Shown: positions 1 to 8,114 of the stretch, piece after piece
How positions within the stretch are numbered: the first letter of the stretch is position 1
Layout of the letters: every line of letters begins with the position of its first letter
NCBI GenBank assembly: GCA_913042175.1
Contig: CAJWIX010000009.1
Coordinates: 1-44,298 of the forward strand
Source: an uncultured Flavobacteriales bacterium
GTDB lineage: Bacteria > Bacteroidota > Bacteroidia > Flavobacteriales_D > Parvicellaceae
Direction of reading: 5' to 3'
Length of the DNA stretch: 44,298 bases
The notes under the pieces: model-generated
What the model saw: the letters and a program-made list of their open reading frames with translations, nothing else
What the model was told of the DNA's origin: nothing
Databases searched by the model: none
Translations under genes and position numbers: made by a program

Positions 1-5
1 TTAGT

Positions 6-95
6 ATGCCTAGCGGTAAAAAAAGAAAAAGACATAAGATGTCTACCCACAAACGAAAAAAACGTTTGAGAAAGAATAGACACAAAAAGAAGTAA
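6..95 (+). CDS. Small basic COX24/AURKAIP1 (mS38-like) protein
   Basis: A 29-residue, extremely Lys/Arg-rich ORF (begins MPSGKKRKRHKM, ends RKNRHKKK) running from an ATG at 6 to TAA at 93-95. The sequence matches the tiny Bacteroidota proteins that carry the AURKAIP1/COX24 C-terminal domain, the family that includes mitochondrial small-subunit ribosomal protein mS38. The KRxKMxxHKRKKRxRKxR pattern is the family signature. By homology it probably binds rRNA; a ribosomal role in this organism is inference. It lies 67 nt upstream of rng, same strand, so the two may be cotranscribed. Its promoter would be outside the window. It is easily missed by gene callers because of its size. Confidence 0.85.
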   Translation: MPSGKKRKRHKMSTHKRKKRLRKNRHKKK

Positions 96-151
96 GATAC
101 TTTTATCTTTCTTGCGCTTCTGTATTTTACAGCTGAGCATCACGATCAGAT

Positions 152-165
152 AGGAGGTTAAGGTG
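152..165 (+). promoter_or_regulatory. Strong Shine-Dalgarno and GTG start of rng
   Basis: AGGAGGT at 152-158 is followed by 4 nt and then GTG at 163-165. The match to the anti-Shine-Dalgarno core is 7 nt at normal spacing. No other gene start in this window that I checked has a comparable site. It fixes the rng start at the GTG, because the next in-frame ATG is about 80 codons downstream, inside the S1 domain. Confidence 0.8.
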
Positions 166-1707
166 TCTTATGAATTAGTTATCAATTCTACACCAGATGA
201 AGTTGTTACGGCTTTGTTACATGAAAACAAACTGATAGAACTTCACAAAGAAGGTATAGACGACAGATTTAATGTTGGTGATGTTTATTTAGGAAAAGTA
301 AAAAAAATTGTTCCTAGCCTAAACGCAGCTTTTGTTGATGTAGGTTATGAAAAAGATGCTTTTCTTCATTATTTAGATTTAGGACCTCAGTTTAGGTCCA
401 TGAATAAATACGTTCAAGCATCTATCAAAGGAAAACAAACCACGCACAAACTTGGTTATAATAAAATTGAAGCAGACATTGCTAAAGATGGGAAAATTAA
501 GGATCATATCTCATCTAATCAGTTACTTGCCGTCCAAGTAACAAAGGAGCCAATTTCATCAAAAGGACCCAGGTTAAGTGCTGAAGTTACAATTCCTGGA
601 AGGTATCTAGTACTTGTCCCTTTTTCAGATAAAATATCCGTTTCTCAAAAAATTAAAGACGCTAAAGAGAGGGATCGTTTAGTTCGATTAATTAATAGCA
701 TCAAGCCGAGAAAGTTTGGAGTAATAATTAGAACTGTTGCTCAGAACAAAAAAGTAGCTGAGCTTGATCAAGATTTAAGAGATCTTGAGCAAAAATGGGC
801 TAAAATGTACGGTGAAATGAAAAGTGCCTCACCACGCAAGAAATTACTTGGTGAAATGAATAGAGCAACTACTGTTCTTCGTGATGAATTAAATAAAGAG
901 TTCAGTAGTATTCATGTCGATGATGAAAGTTTATTTACCGATTTAAAAGATTATGTCAAGACAATTGCACCCGAAAAAGAAGATATTGTCAAGTTTTATA
1001 ATGGTAAGGTTAGCTTGTTTGAGAATCGTGGTATACACAAGCAAATAAAGGCAACCTTTGGTAGAAAGGTAAATTTAAAATCAGGAGCGTATTTGATTAT
1101 TGATCATACTGAGGCAATGCATGTTATTGATGTAAATAGTGGCAACAGAAAAGCTACTAATACAGATCAAGAATTAAATGCTTTAGATACTAATTTAGAA
1201 GCTGCTGAGGAAATAGCTCGACTACTGAGGTTAAGAGATATGGGTGGTATTATAGCCATAGATTTCATTGACATGTATGATCGTGCCAATAATAAGAAAC
1301 TGGTTGAAAATTTCAAGCAGTTTATGAAAGAAGACAAAGCTAAGCACAACATTCAAGCTCCTAGCAGATTTGGTGTGGTTGAATTAACTAGACAAAGAGT
1401 AAGACCGGAAACTGAAATTAAAACTACAGAAACATGTCCAACGTGTTTTGGAAAAGGGGAAGTTCAAGCTTCCATTTTAATTATAGATGAAATTGAATCA
1501 GTTCTTAATGCTGTATTGATTGAAGGTAAGGCTAAAAGTATCAATCTAAACGTTCATCCATTTGTTGAAGCATTCCTAAAAAAAGGAATTAAAAACATTC
1601 AACGGTCCTGGTTTTTAAAACATAAAAAGTGGGTTAATATAAACCCAATTACTGATTATGGAATTTTAGAGTACCAGTTTTTAGATGAAAATGGAAAAGT
1701 CCTCTAA
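163..1707 (+). CDS. rng: Ribonuclease E/G family endoribonuclease
   Basis: A 514-residue Rne/Rng-family endonuclease, which cleaves single-stranded RNA in rRNA maturation and mRNA decay. An S1-type RNA-binding segment occupies about residues 36-130 (NVGDVYLGKVKKIVPSLNAA). The catalytic core has the two Mg-binding aspartates expected from E. coli RNase E: D323 in VIDVNSG and D367 in IAIDFIDM. The Zn-link Cys pair is C425-P-T-C428. The length fits RNase G, without the long C-terminal scaffold of enterobacterial RNase E. Start is GTG with an unusually strong Shine-Dalgarno. The stop overlaps the stop of the convergent thiL by a few bases. Confidence 0.95.
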   Translation: MSYELVINSTPDEVVTALLHENKLIELHKEGIDDRFNVGDVYLGKVKKIVPSLNAAFVDVGYEKDAFLHYLDLGPQFRSMNKYVQASIKGKQTTHKLGYNKIEADIAKDGKIKDHISSNQLLAVQVTKEPISSKGPRLSAEVTIPGRYLVLVPFSDKISVSQKIKDAKERDRLVRLINSIKPRKFGVIIRTVAQNKKVAELDQDLRDLEQKWAKMYGEMKSASPRKKLLGEMNRATTVLRDELNKEFSSIHVDDESLFTDLKDYVKTIAPEKEDIVKFYNGKVSLFENRGIHKQIKATFGRKVNLKSGAYLIIDHTEAMHVIDVNSGNRKATNTDQELNALDTNLEAAEEIARLLRLRDMGGIIAIDFIDMYDRANNKKLVENFKQFMKEDKAKHNIQAPSRFGVVELTRQRVRPETEIKTTETCPTCFGKGEVQASILIIDEIESVLNAVLIEGKAKSINLNVHPFVEAFLKKGIKNIQRSWFLKHKKWVNINPITDYGILEYQFLDENGKVL

Positions 1708-2735
1708 ATGTGACTCCAACCTTGCGATGTTATAGGTATAGAAGTGTCACCATGACCAATTAGGTTGTAGCCACTTTCCTTTTTTGTAATATGGCCAATA
1801 ATAGTGAGTTTGGCATTTTTTGAAATTTCTTCAAAATCTTTTTGTTTTACCGTGAACAACAATTCATAATCTTCACCTCCATTTAATGCGCAAGTAGATG
1901 GATTTAAATTAAAATCCATAGCAGTTTGATAAGTTTGTTGATCAATAGGGAGTTTTTCTTCGTAAAGTTGGCAACCTACATTGCTTTGTTTGCACAAGTG
2001 AATTATTTCAGATGCTAAACCATCAGAAATGTCTATCATACTTGTCGGTTTAATTTGGCAATCTGCTAAGAATTCAATAATATCTTTTCTAGCTTCAGGT
2101 TTTAATTGTCTTTCTAAAACGTAATTAAAATTATCTAATTCTGGTTGCATATTAGGGTTGCTTTTCCAAACTTCTTTTTCTCTCTGTAAAACAGTTAAAC
2201 CCATGTATGCTCCACCCAAATCACCAGATACTACAATTAAATCATTTTCCTCTGCACCATTCCTTTTCACCATATTATTCTCATTAATTTCTCCCAAAGC
2301 AGAAATTGAAATCACCAATCCACTTACAGATGAAGAGATGTCACCTCCAATAATATCTATTTTGTATTTTTCACATGCAAGTAAAATTCCATCATAAAAC
2401 TCATCAATTGCTTCCAATGTGTATTTACTTGAAAAACCTAAACTAACAGTTATCTGTTTAGGAGTGCCATTCATGGCATAGATGTCACTCAAGTTTACAA
2501 CCACTGCTTTGTATCCGAGGTGTTTTAGTGGAGTAAATGTCATATCAAAATGAATGCCCTCTATAAGTAAATCGGCACTTACTAATGTTTTATTATTATG
2601 ACTTATTAGTGCTGCATCATCTTTTGGACCAAGTATAGTTGATTCGTGATATTGCTTAATTTTTTTGGTGATTCGTTCAATTAACCCAAACTCTCCAAGT
2701 TCTTCAAGGGTTGTAATCTTATTTTTTGCTGACAT
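1704..2735 (-). CDS. thiL: Thiamine-monophosphate kinase
   Basis: A 343-residue PurM/ThiL-fold kinase that phosphorylates thiamine monophosphate to thiamine diphosphate with ATP, the last step of cofactor synthesis. Visible hallmarks: N-terminal GEFGLIERI, the early GPKDDAALI segment, SADLLIEGIHFD, LSDIYAMNGTP, the GGD block (IDIIGGDISSS), IDISDGLASEIIHLC and the C-terminal ALNGGEDYELLF. These are diagnostic of ThiL rather than PurM or SelD. It is monocistronic, convergent with rng and divergent from the Fe-S cluster genes. A TAnnTTTG box ends 5 nt before its ATG, so the mRNA may have almost no leader. Confidence 0.95.
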   Translation of the reverse strand: MSAKNKITTLEELGEFGLIERITKKIKQYHESTILGPKDDAALISHNNKTLVSADLLIEGIHFDMTFTPLKHLGYKAVVVNLSDIYAMNGTPKQITVSLGFSSKYTLEAIDEFYDGILLACEKYKIDIIGGDISSSVSGLVISISALGEINENNMVKRNGAEENDLIVVSGDLGGAYMGLTVLQREKEVWKSNPNMQPELDNFNYVLERQLKPEARKDIIEFLADCQIKPTSMIDISDGLASEIIHLCKQSNVGCQLYEEKLPIDQQTYQTAMDFNLNPSTCALNGGEDYELLFTVKQKDFEEISKNAKLTIIGHITKKESGYNLIGHGDTSIPITSQGWSHI

Positions 2736-2740
2736 GACGG

Positions 2741-2748
2741 CAAATTTA
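2741..2748 (-). promoter_or_regulatory. -7 box of thiL promoter
   Basis: Read on the minus strand, 2748-2741 is TAAATTTG, an exact match to the Bacteroidota -7 consensus TAnnTTTG. The start codon is at 2735, leaving 5 nt between box and ATG. I see no convincing -33 element. Confidence 0.5.
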
Positions 2749-2846
2749 ATCGAATCATAAAACTCTTGCTAATGAAATTTGTTGAACATTTCAAATTAAG
2801 TAATACAGTAATCGTGTTTTCTTTTTTTTCTCTTCATTATTTGAGG

Positions 2847-2854
2847 TATATTTG
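2847..2854 (+). promoter_or_regulatory. -7 box of suf operon promoter
   Basis: TATATTTG at 2847-2854 matches TAnnTTTG exactly and lies 32 nt upstream of the ATG at 2887. It rules out the upstream TTG (2857) as start, since transcription would begin at about that point. The -33 region is only a T-rich tract. Confidence 0.55.
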
Positions 2855-2886
2855 CCTTGTTTATAACAATTCTAAATAAGGGTTTG

Positions 2887-3210
2887 ATGATAAAAGTTAC
2901 AGATAATGCAAAGTCTAAGGCATTACAGCTCATGCAAGAGGATGGCAAAAGTGGCTATTTTATAAGAGTTGGAGTTAAGGGTGGAGGTTGCTCAGGTTTA
3001 ATGTACGAATTGGATTTTGATAATGTGATCAATGATAGTGATAAATCATTTGAAGACAACGGGATACAAGTAGTTGTGGATAAGAAAAGCTTCTTGTATT
3101 TAGTTGGTACAACACTTGATTTTTCAGGAGGGTTAAATGGTAAGGGTTTTGTATTTAGTAATCCCAATGCGGATAGAACCTGTGGTTGTGGTGAAAGCTT
3201 TTCTCTTTAA
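2887..3210 (+). CDS. HesB/IscA/SufA-type Fe-S carrier protein
   Basis: A 107-residue A-type carrier that accepts Fe-S clusters from the SufBCD scaffold and passes them to apoproteins. The three ligand cysteines are all present: C35 in GGGCSG, and C99 and C101 in the C-terminal CGCGESF. I chose the ATG at 2887; a TTG at 2857 extends the frame by 10 codons but overlaps the predicted transcription start. It sits 9 nt before sufB and is the first gene of the suf run. SufA, IscA and ErpA cannot be separated from sequence alone, though the position next to sufB favours SufA. Confidence 0.92.
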   Translation: MIKVTDNAKSKALQLMQEDGKSGYFIRVGVKGGGCSGLMYELDFDNVINDSDKSFEDNGIQVVVDKKSFLYLVGTTLDFSGGLNGKGFVFSNPNADRTCGCGESFSL

Positions 3211-3219
3211 TTAATCAAC

Positions 3220-4665
3220 ATGTCTTATACAGAAAAAGAGTTAAAAAAAGAATTAGAAGGCAAGTCCTATGAATTTGGGTTTGTTACTGAAATTGAATCA
3301 GAAAAGGTCCCAGTTGGCCTCAATGAAGACATCATAAAGTTAATTTCCAAAAAGAAGAATGAACCTAGTTGGCTATTAGAATATAGATTAAATGCTTTTG
3401 CTCTTTGGAAAAACATGCCTAAACCTAATTGGGCACATATTGATTATAAAGAACCTAATTATCAAGAGATTTGTTATTATGCTGCGCCAAAGCAAAAAAA
3501 GGAATTAGAAAGTTTAGATCAGGTTGATCCAGCGTTATTAAAAACAATGGAAAAATTAGGTATTTCTTTAGAAGAGCAAAAAAGGTTAACGGGTGTTGCA
3601 GTAGATTTTGTAATGGATTCAGTTTCTGTAGCTACATCTTTTAAAGACAAATTAGCTGAATTAGGAATCATCTTTTGTTCTTTTTCTGAGGCCGTTCAAG
3701 ATCATCCAGAGTTAGTTAAAAAATACATGGGTACAGTAGTCCCTTCGTCTGATAATTTTTATGCTGCATTAAACAGTGCTGTTTTCACTGATGGTTCATT
3801 TTGCTATATACCAAAAGGGGTCAAATGCCCAATGGAATTATCAACATATTTCAGAATTAATGAAGCTGGCACTGGTCAGTTTGAGCGTACTTTAGTTATT
3901 GCTGACGAATCAAGTTATGTAAGTTATTTAGAAGGTTGTACTGCTCCTCAGAGGGATGAAAATCAATTGCATGCAGCTGTTGTAGAACTAATTGCTTTGG
4001 ATCAAGCTGAAATTAAATATTCTACTGTTCAGAATTGGTACCCAGGTGATGAAAATGGCAAAGGGGGAGTATTCAATTTTGTAACTAAGAGAGGCCTTTG
4101 TGGATACAGGTCTAAAATTTCTTGGACACAAGTTGAAACTGGATCTGCGGTAACATGGAAATATCCTTCATGTATTCTTAAAGGGGACTATTCAGTTGGT
4201 GAATTTTACTCTGTCGCTTTAACAAATAATTTACAACAGGCAGATACAGGTACTAAAATGATTCATGTTGGTAGAAATACAAAATCAACAATCATTTCAA
4301 AAGGAATTTCTGCTGGAAAAAGTCAAAACAGTTATAGAGGATTGGTTAAAATTGGAAAGGGGGCAAAAAATGCAAGAAATTTTTCTCAATGTGATTCGCT
4401 GTTAATGACAGATGTATGTGGTGCTCACACTTTTCCATATATAGAGTGTGAAAATCCAACTGCCATGGTAGAACATGAAGCTACTACTTCTAAAATTGGA
4501 GAAGATCAACTTTTTTATTGCATGCAAAGAGGTATCCCAGAAGAAAAAGCCATTAGTTTAATTGTAAATGGTTATGCTAAAGAAGTATTGAATAAACTCC
4601 CTATGGAGTTTGCCGTTGAAGCTCAAAAATTATTGGAAATCAGCCTAGAAGGTTCAGTAGGATAA
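3220..4665 (+). CDS. sufB: Fe-S cluster assembly scaffold SufB
   Basis: A 481-residue SufB, the core of the SufBC2D scaffold on which Fe-S clusters are built. Characteristic blocks are visible: [56 protein letters not shown] and [21 protein letters not shown] near the C-terminus. Full length for the family. It follows the A-type carrier by 9 nt and precedes sufC by 14 nt, so it is clearly in one operon. The cysteines in the CSL and CGAHTFPY region correspond to the part of SufB at the SufB-SufD interface where clusters form. Confidence 0.97.
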   Translation: MSYTEKELKKELEGKSYEFGFVTEIESEKVPVGLNEDIIKLISKKKNEPSWLLEYRLNAFALWKNMPKPNWAHIDYKEPNYQEICYYAAPKQKKELESLDQVDPALLKTMEKLGISLEEQKRLTGVAVDFVMDSVSVATSFKDKLAELGIIFCSFSEAVQDHPELVKKYMGTVVPSSDNFYAALNSAVFTDGSFCYIPKGVKCPMELSTYFRINEAGTGQFERTLVIADESSYVSYLEGCTAPQRDENQLHAAVVELIALDQAEIKYSTVQNWYPGDENGKGGVFNFVTKRGLCGYRSKISWTQVETGSAVTWKYPSCILKGDYSVGEFYSVALTNNLQQADTGTKMIHVGRNTKSTIISKGISAGKSQNSYRGLVKIGKGAKNARNFSQCDSLLMTDVCGAHTFPYIECENPTAMVEHEATTSKIGEDQLFYCMQRGIPEEKAISLIVNGYAKEVLNKLPMEFAVEAQKLLEISLEGSVG

Positions 4666-4679
4666 ATTTAAAATCTCAA

Positions 4680-5441
4680 ATGGAAACAATTCTAAAAATA
4701 GAGAATCTACATTGCCAAGTTCAAGATCAGGAGATCTTGAAAGGCCTTAACTTAGAAATAAAAAAAGGAGAAGTTCATGCAATTATGGGGCCTAATGGTT
4801 CTGGAAAAAGTACGTTGTCCTCCGTGTTAGCCGGTAAAGAAGATTATGAAATTACTAAAGGTAAAATTATATATCAAAACGAAGATATTTCAGAGTTAAG
4901 CCCTGAAGAGAGATCATGGAATGGTATGTTTTTGGCATTTCAATATCCAGTGGAAATACCAGGAGTTAGCAATATTAACTTTTTAAGAACAGCACTAAAT
5001 GAAAAAAATAAGGCGCTAGGAAAAGATCAAATATCAGCTAAAGATTTTTTAAAAATGGTTAGTGAAAAATCTGCTTTAGTCGGATTAGACAATAAATTAA
5101 AAAATAGATCTGTTAATGAAGGTTTTTCTGGTGGTGAAAAAAAGAGGAACGAAATTTTTCAGATGGCCATGCTTGATCCTACTTTATCTATTTTGGATGA
5201 AACAGATTCTGGTTTAGATATAGATGCTTTAAAAATTGTTTCAGATGGAGTTAATACATTGAAGTCTAAAGAAAATGCAACTATTGTCATAACCCATTAC
5301 CAACGTCTGCTAGATTACATTGTCCCTGATTTTGTACACGTTTTATATGATGGAAGAATAGTTAAGTCAGGCGACAAAAACCTTGCATTAGAATTAGAAG
5401 AAAGGGGATATGATTGGTTGAAGTTAGAACCTGCCATCTAA
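4680..5441 (+). CDS. sufC: Fe-S assembly ATPase SufC
   Basis: A 253-residue ABC-type ATPase that drives conformational change of the SufB-SufD scaffold. Walker A GPNGSGKST is at residues 37-45. The signature motif is the SufC variant FSGGEKKRNEIFQM, followed by Walker B LSILDETDSGLD. It has no membrane partner, consistent with SufC being a cytosolic ABC ATPase. Same operon as sufB (14 nt upstream) and sufD (7 nt downstream). Confidence 0.97.
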   Translation: METILKIENLHCQVQDQEILKGLNLEIKKGEVHAIMGPNGSGKSTLSSVLAGKEDYEITKGKIIYQNEDISELSPEERSWNGMFLAFQYPVEIPGVSNINFLRTALNEKNKALGKDQISAKDFLKMVSEKSALVGLDNKLKNRSVNEGFSGGEKKRNEIFQMAMLDPTLSILDETDSGLDIDALKIVSDGVNTLKSKENATIVITHYQRLLDYIVPDFVHVLYDGRIVKSGDKNLALELEERGYDWLKLEPAI

Positions 5442-5448
5442 TTATTAT

Positions 5449-6639
5449 ATGATGAGTACTTTAAACTTAAATAAGAATTCTTTTACTGTTGATACTTCAA
5501 TTTGGGAAGCAATTAATGATTGTACTTTGCCTGATAAGAAAGAAGAGGATTGGAGGTATATGAAATGGGGGAAATTAAAAAAACTTGAATTTCATGGTGA
5601 TTTTCCTATTCAAACTGAAAATTTTAGTGAGCTTAATCTTCCTAAATTAACAGGACCAGTAATTGTTATTGAAAATGGGAAATTAAATGAAAAACTATCT
5701 TCAATACCCAATCACAAAGAGCTAACTATCACTTTTGAAAATGATGATATTTCATTTCAAAAATCTTCATACTTTGATAGTTTAAATAATCTATTAGTTA
5801 GTGAATACTTAAACATAAAAGTGGGAGAAAATTATGTATTCAAAGAATGCATTAACATCGTAAATATTTTGTCTTCCTCTAATGGATTTGTGAATTCAAG
5901 AATTGCATTTAAAATAGCTAAAAACGCTAATATTTCAGTTAATCAATTTTTTATAAAATCTAATAACACTTCAAATGGTTTACTGAATCATCAAAACTTG
6001 ATTGAATTGGAAGAGCATAGTGGAATTACTATCAATAAATATCAAGATACAGATAATAACTTTCAATTTTGTAAGGATGTAATTAATCAAAAGGATGAAA
6101 GTAAATACATTTCGAATAATTTCAGTTCGTCAGGAAAAGTTATCAGAAATGATATTCAGGTTAAAGTAGAGGGAGAACATTGTCACACAGAACTTAATGG
6201 TATTTTTTCTCCTTCCAATAACGAATTTATTGATAATCATACCCTAATTGATCACATTTATCCAAATTGTAAATCTTATGAGAATTATAAAGGTTTAATA
6301 AAATCAAATGGTGTTGGCGTATTTAATGGTAAAGTAATTGTTGAACAAGATGCCCAACAAATTGAAGCATATCAGCAAAACAACAATATACTTTTAGATG
6401 AAGATGCCATAATTTATTCTAAACCTGAGTTGGAAATATATGCAGATGATGTTAAGTGTAGTCATGGATCTACCACTGGTCAATTTGACGATGAAGCACT
6501 TTTCTATTTGCGTTCAAGAGGATTAAGCAGGGCATCTGCACTTCAACATTTGACATTAGGTTTTGTTAATGAAATCATGGATACTATCAAGGATGAAAAT
6601 CATAAAGATTTCATCCTAAACAAGATTCTTGCTAATTAG
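5449..6639 (+). CDS. sufD: Fe-S cluster assembly protein SufD
   Basis: A 396-residue SufD, paralogue of SufB and partner in the SufBC2D complex. The C-terminal beta-helix and end region show the family pattern: KSYENYKGLIKSNGVGVFNGKV, AQQIEAYQQNNNILLDEDA, YADDVKCSHGSTTGQ and LFYLRSRG. Two tandem ATGs (5449 and 5452) are both possible starts. Seven nt separate it from sufC. In many Bacteroidota the cysteine desulfurase sufS and sufE follow; here the next gene is an unrelated secreted protein, so the sulfur donor must be encoded elsewhere. Confidence 0.95.
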   Translation: MMSTLNLNKNSFTVDTSIWEAINDCTLPDKKEEDWRYMKWGKLKKLEFHGDFPIQTENFSELNLPKLTGPVIVIENGKLNEKLSSIPNHKELTITFENDDISFQKSSYFDSLNNLLVSEYLNIKVGENYVFKECINIVNILSSSNGFVNSRIAFKIAKNANISVNQFFIKSNNTSNGLLNHQNLIELEEHSGITINKYQDTDNNFQFCKDVINQKDESKYISNNFSSSGKVIRNDIQVKVEGEHCHTELNGIFSPSNNEFIDNHTLIDHIYPNCKSYENYKGLIKSNGVGVFNGKVIVEQDAQQIEAYQQNNNILLDEDAIIYSKPELEIYADDVKCSHGSTTGQFDDEALFYLRSRGLSRASALQHLTLGFVNEIMDTIKDENHKDFILNKILAN

Positions 6640-6679
6640 GCTTTTTCCATTTAGGTATAAAATTTGTACCTTCAAAACA

Positions 6680-8113
6680 ATGATTAATAGGTATGTGATT
6701 TTACTTTTCATGGGTTTTTCTATTATGATTAACTCTGCGCAAGATATTGCATTGTCATTTAGTGATATGGTAAGTTCAAAAGGTCTTTCGCCCGTTAATT
6801 GTGTTGTGTCGTCTGATAAATATTTTTATATACAACAAAGAGAAAAATCTACAAAATGTGATTTAGTAATAAATATTTTCAATAATGAGCTTAAAAAAGA
6901 AGCATCATTTAGCTTAGATAATTCTAAATATGACTTCATTTCAATTAAATATTTATTTGATAAAGTTATTTTGTTTGCTAGTTATAATGAGCAAATGCAT
7001 ACGCATTTAGTCTACTCTATTTTAGATGAAAAATTGGGGTTTGGCCCTTTTAATGAAATCTTTAAAGAGCCTCAAAAATCTGGATACCCTACTAGTTTTA
7101 TTATTTCAGATAAAACATTTGAAGATCAATTACATGTAATAGCAGAACTTCCATTTGTTTCTGGAAAAAATGAAGATATTAAATTGCTGATTTTTGATAA
7201 AGATTTAAAATTAGCAAAAGAAGTCTACAATAAATTAGAAGTCAAATTTGAAACAAAAAGAGATAATAAATTAATAATCTCGCCAAATGGTAAAGTTTTT
7301 TTGATTAAAACCTACTGGGAAAAAGGGAACAATTTCAACATATATAGCCTAGGTCAAGAAGTAATAAAAGAAGAAGTAATAAAGCTAAATCGAAATAAAA
7401 TTTCAGCTTTAGATTACTTTTTTAATGCTAAAAATGAATTGGTTATTGCTGGTTTTTACTCTTCTCAGATTAGATATAATTATGAAGGGTATTTTTTATT
7501 TAAATATGATGATGATTTAACTTTAGTTCATAAGAATCAATACCACTTCAATGAGAAGATTGTCAAAACCTTTAAGTCGCCAAAGGAGATAAAAGAAAAG
7601 GGCTTTGGACTGGATAAATTTTTATTAACCAGTTTTAAGATGGATGCTAAAGGAAATCACTATTTAGTTGCGGAGCATTTAGGCAGGAAAAAGGTCAAAG
7701 AAATAAATAATTGGCACTCTATGGGAATGGTGATTATTAAGTTTAATAAAAATGGAAATTTTGTTTGGGGTTGCCCAATTGAAAGAGAGCAAGTTCATCA
7801 TAAAAGAACATTTATTGGTGGTTTTGCCTTAAGTAACTTTCAAGAGCCTCAATATTTTTACAACGAATTAGCCAACCTTAACCTCAGAAAAGGAATCCCT
7901 GTTGAATATGGAGTTAATAATTATTGTGGCACAAAACATATAACATTTGATGAGGTTGGAATTCCTACAACCAAAGATTTAACCATTTCATTTCCTGGTA
8001 GTGAAATGTTGGCCTTTCACCCAGTAGAACTTAATTCAAGCACCAATGCCAAAACAATTTTTCAGGTCATCAATGAATCTGGAGAAAAATCTTGCTTAGC
8101 TGTTATAGAATAG
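6680..8113 (+). CDS. Secreted protein of unknown function
   Basis: I do not recognise this 477-residue protein. It begins with a good signal peptide (MINRYVILLFMGFSIMINSAQ, likely cut after the SAQ). The rest is soluble and beta-rich, with repeated patterns such as LIFDKDLKLAKE, KYDDDLTLVHK and IIKFNKNGNFVWG that look like beta-propeller strands; this is an impression, not a domain assignment. There is no T9SS sorting domain, lipobox or barrel-type C-terminal Phe. The frame extends upstream to 6629, overlapping sufD, but the ATG at 6680 gives the signal peptide at the N-terminus. It follows sufD by 40 nt and could be cotranscribed or use a weak TAnnnTTTG-like site at 6655-6665. Convergent with murB, one base between the stops. 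Confidence 0.75.
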   Translation: MINRYVILLFMGFSIMINSAQDIALSFSDMVSSKGLSPVNCVVSSDKYFYIQQREKSTKCDLVINIFNNELKKEASFSLDNSKYDFISIKYLFDKVILFASYNEQMHTHLVYSILDEKLGFGPFNEIFKEPQKSGYPTSFIISDKTFEDQLHVIAELPFVSGKNEDIKLLIFDKDLKLAKEVYNKLEVKFETKRDNKLIISPNGKVFLIKTYWEKGNNFNIYSLGQEVIKEEVIKLNRNKISALDYFFNAKNELVIAGFYSSQIRYNYEGYFLFKYDDDLTLVHKNQYHFNEKIVKTFKSPKEIKEKGFGLDKFLLTSFKMDAKGNHYLVAEHLGRKKVKEINNWHSMGMVIIKFNKNGNFVWGCPIEREQVHHKRTFIGGFALSNFQEPQYFYNELANLNLRKGIPVEYGVNNYCGTKHITFDEVGIPTTKDLTISFPGSEMLAFHPVELNSSTNAKTIFQVINESGEKSCLAVIE

Positions 8114-8114
8114 C

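Noticed and set aside
6653-6671. AGGTA / TACCT inverted repeat after sufD
   Set aside because: Only 5 bp with a 9-nt loop and no T-run; too weak to call a terminator or operator.
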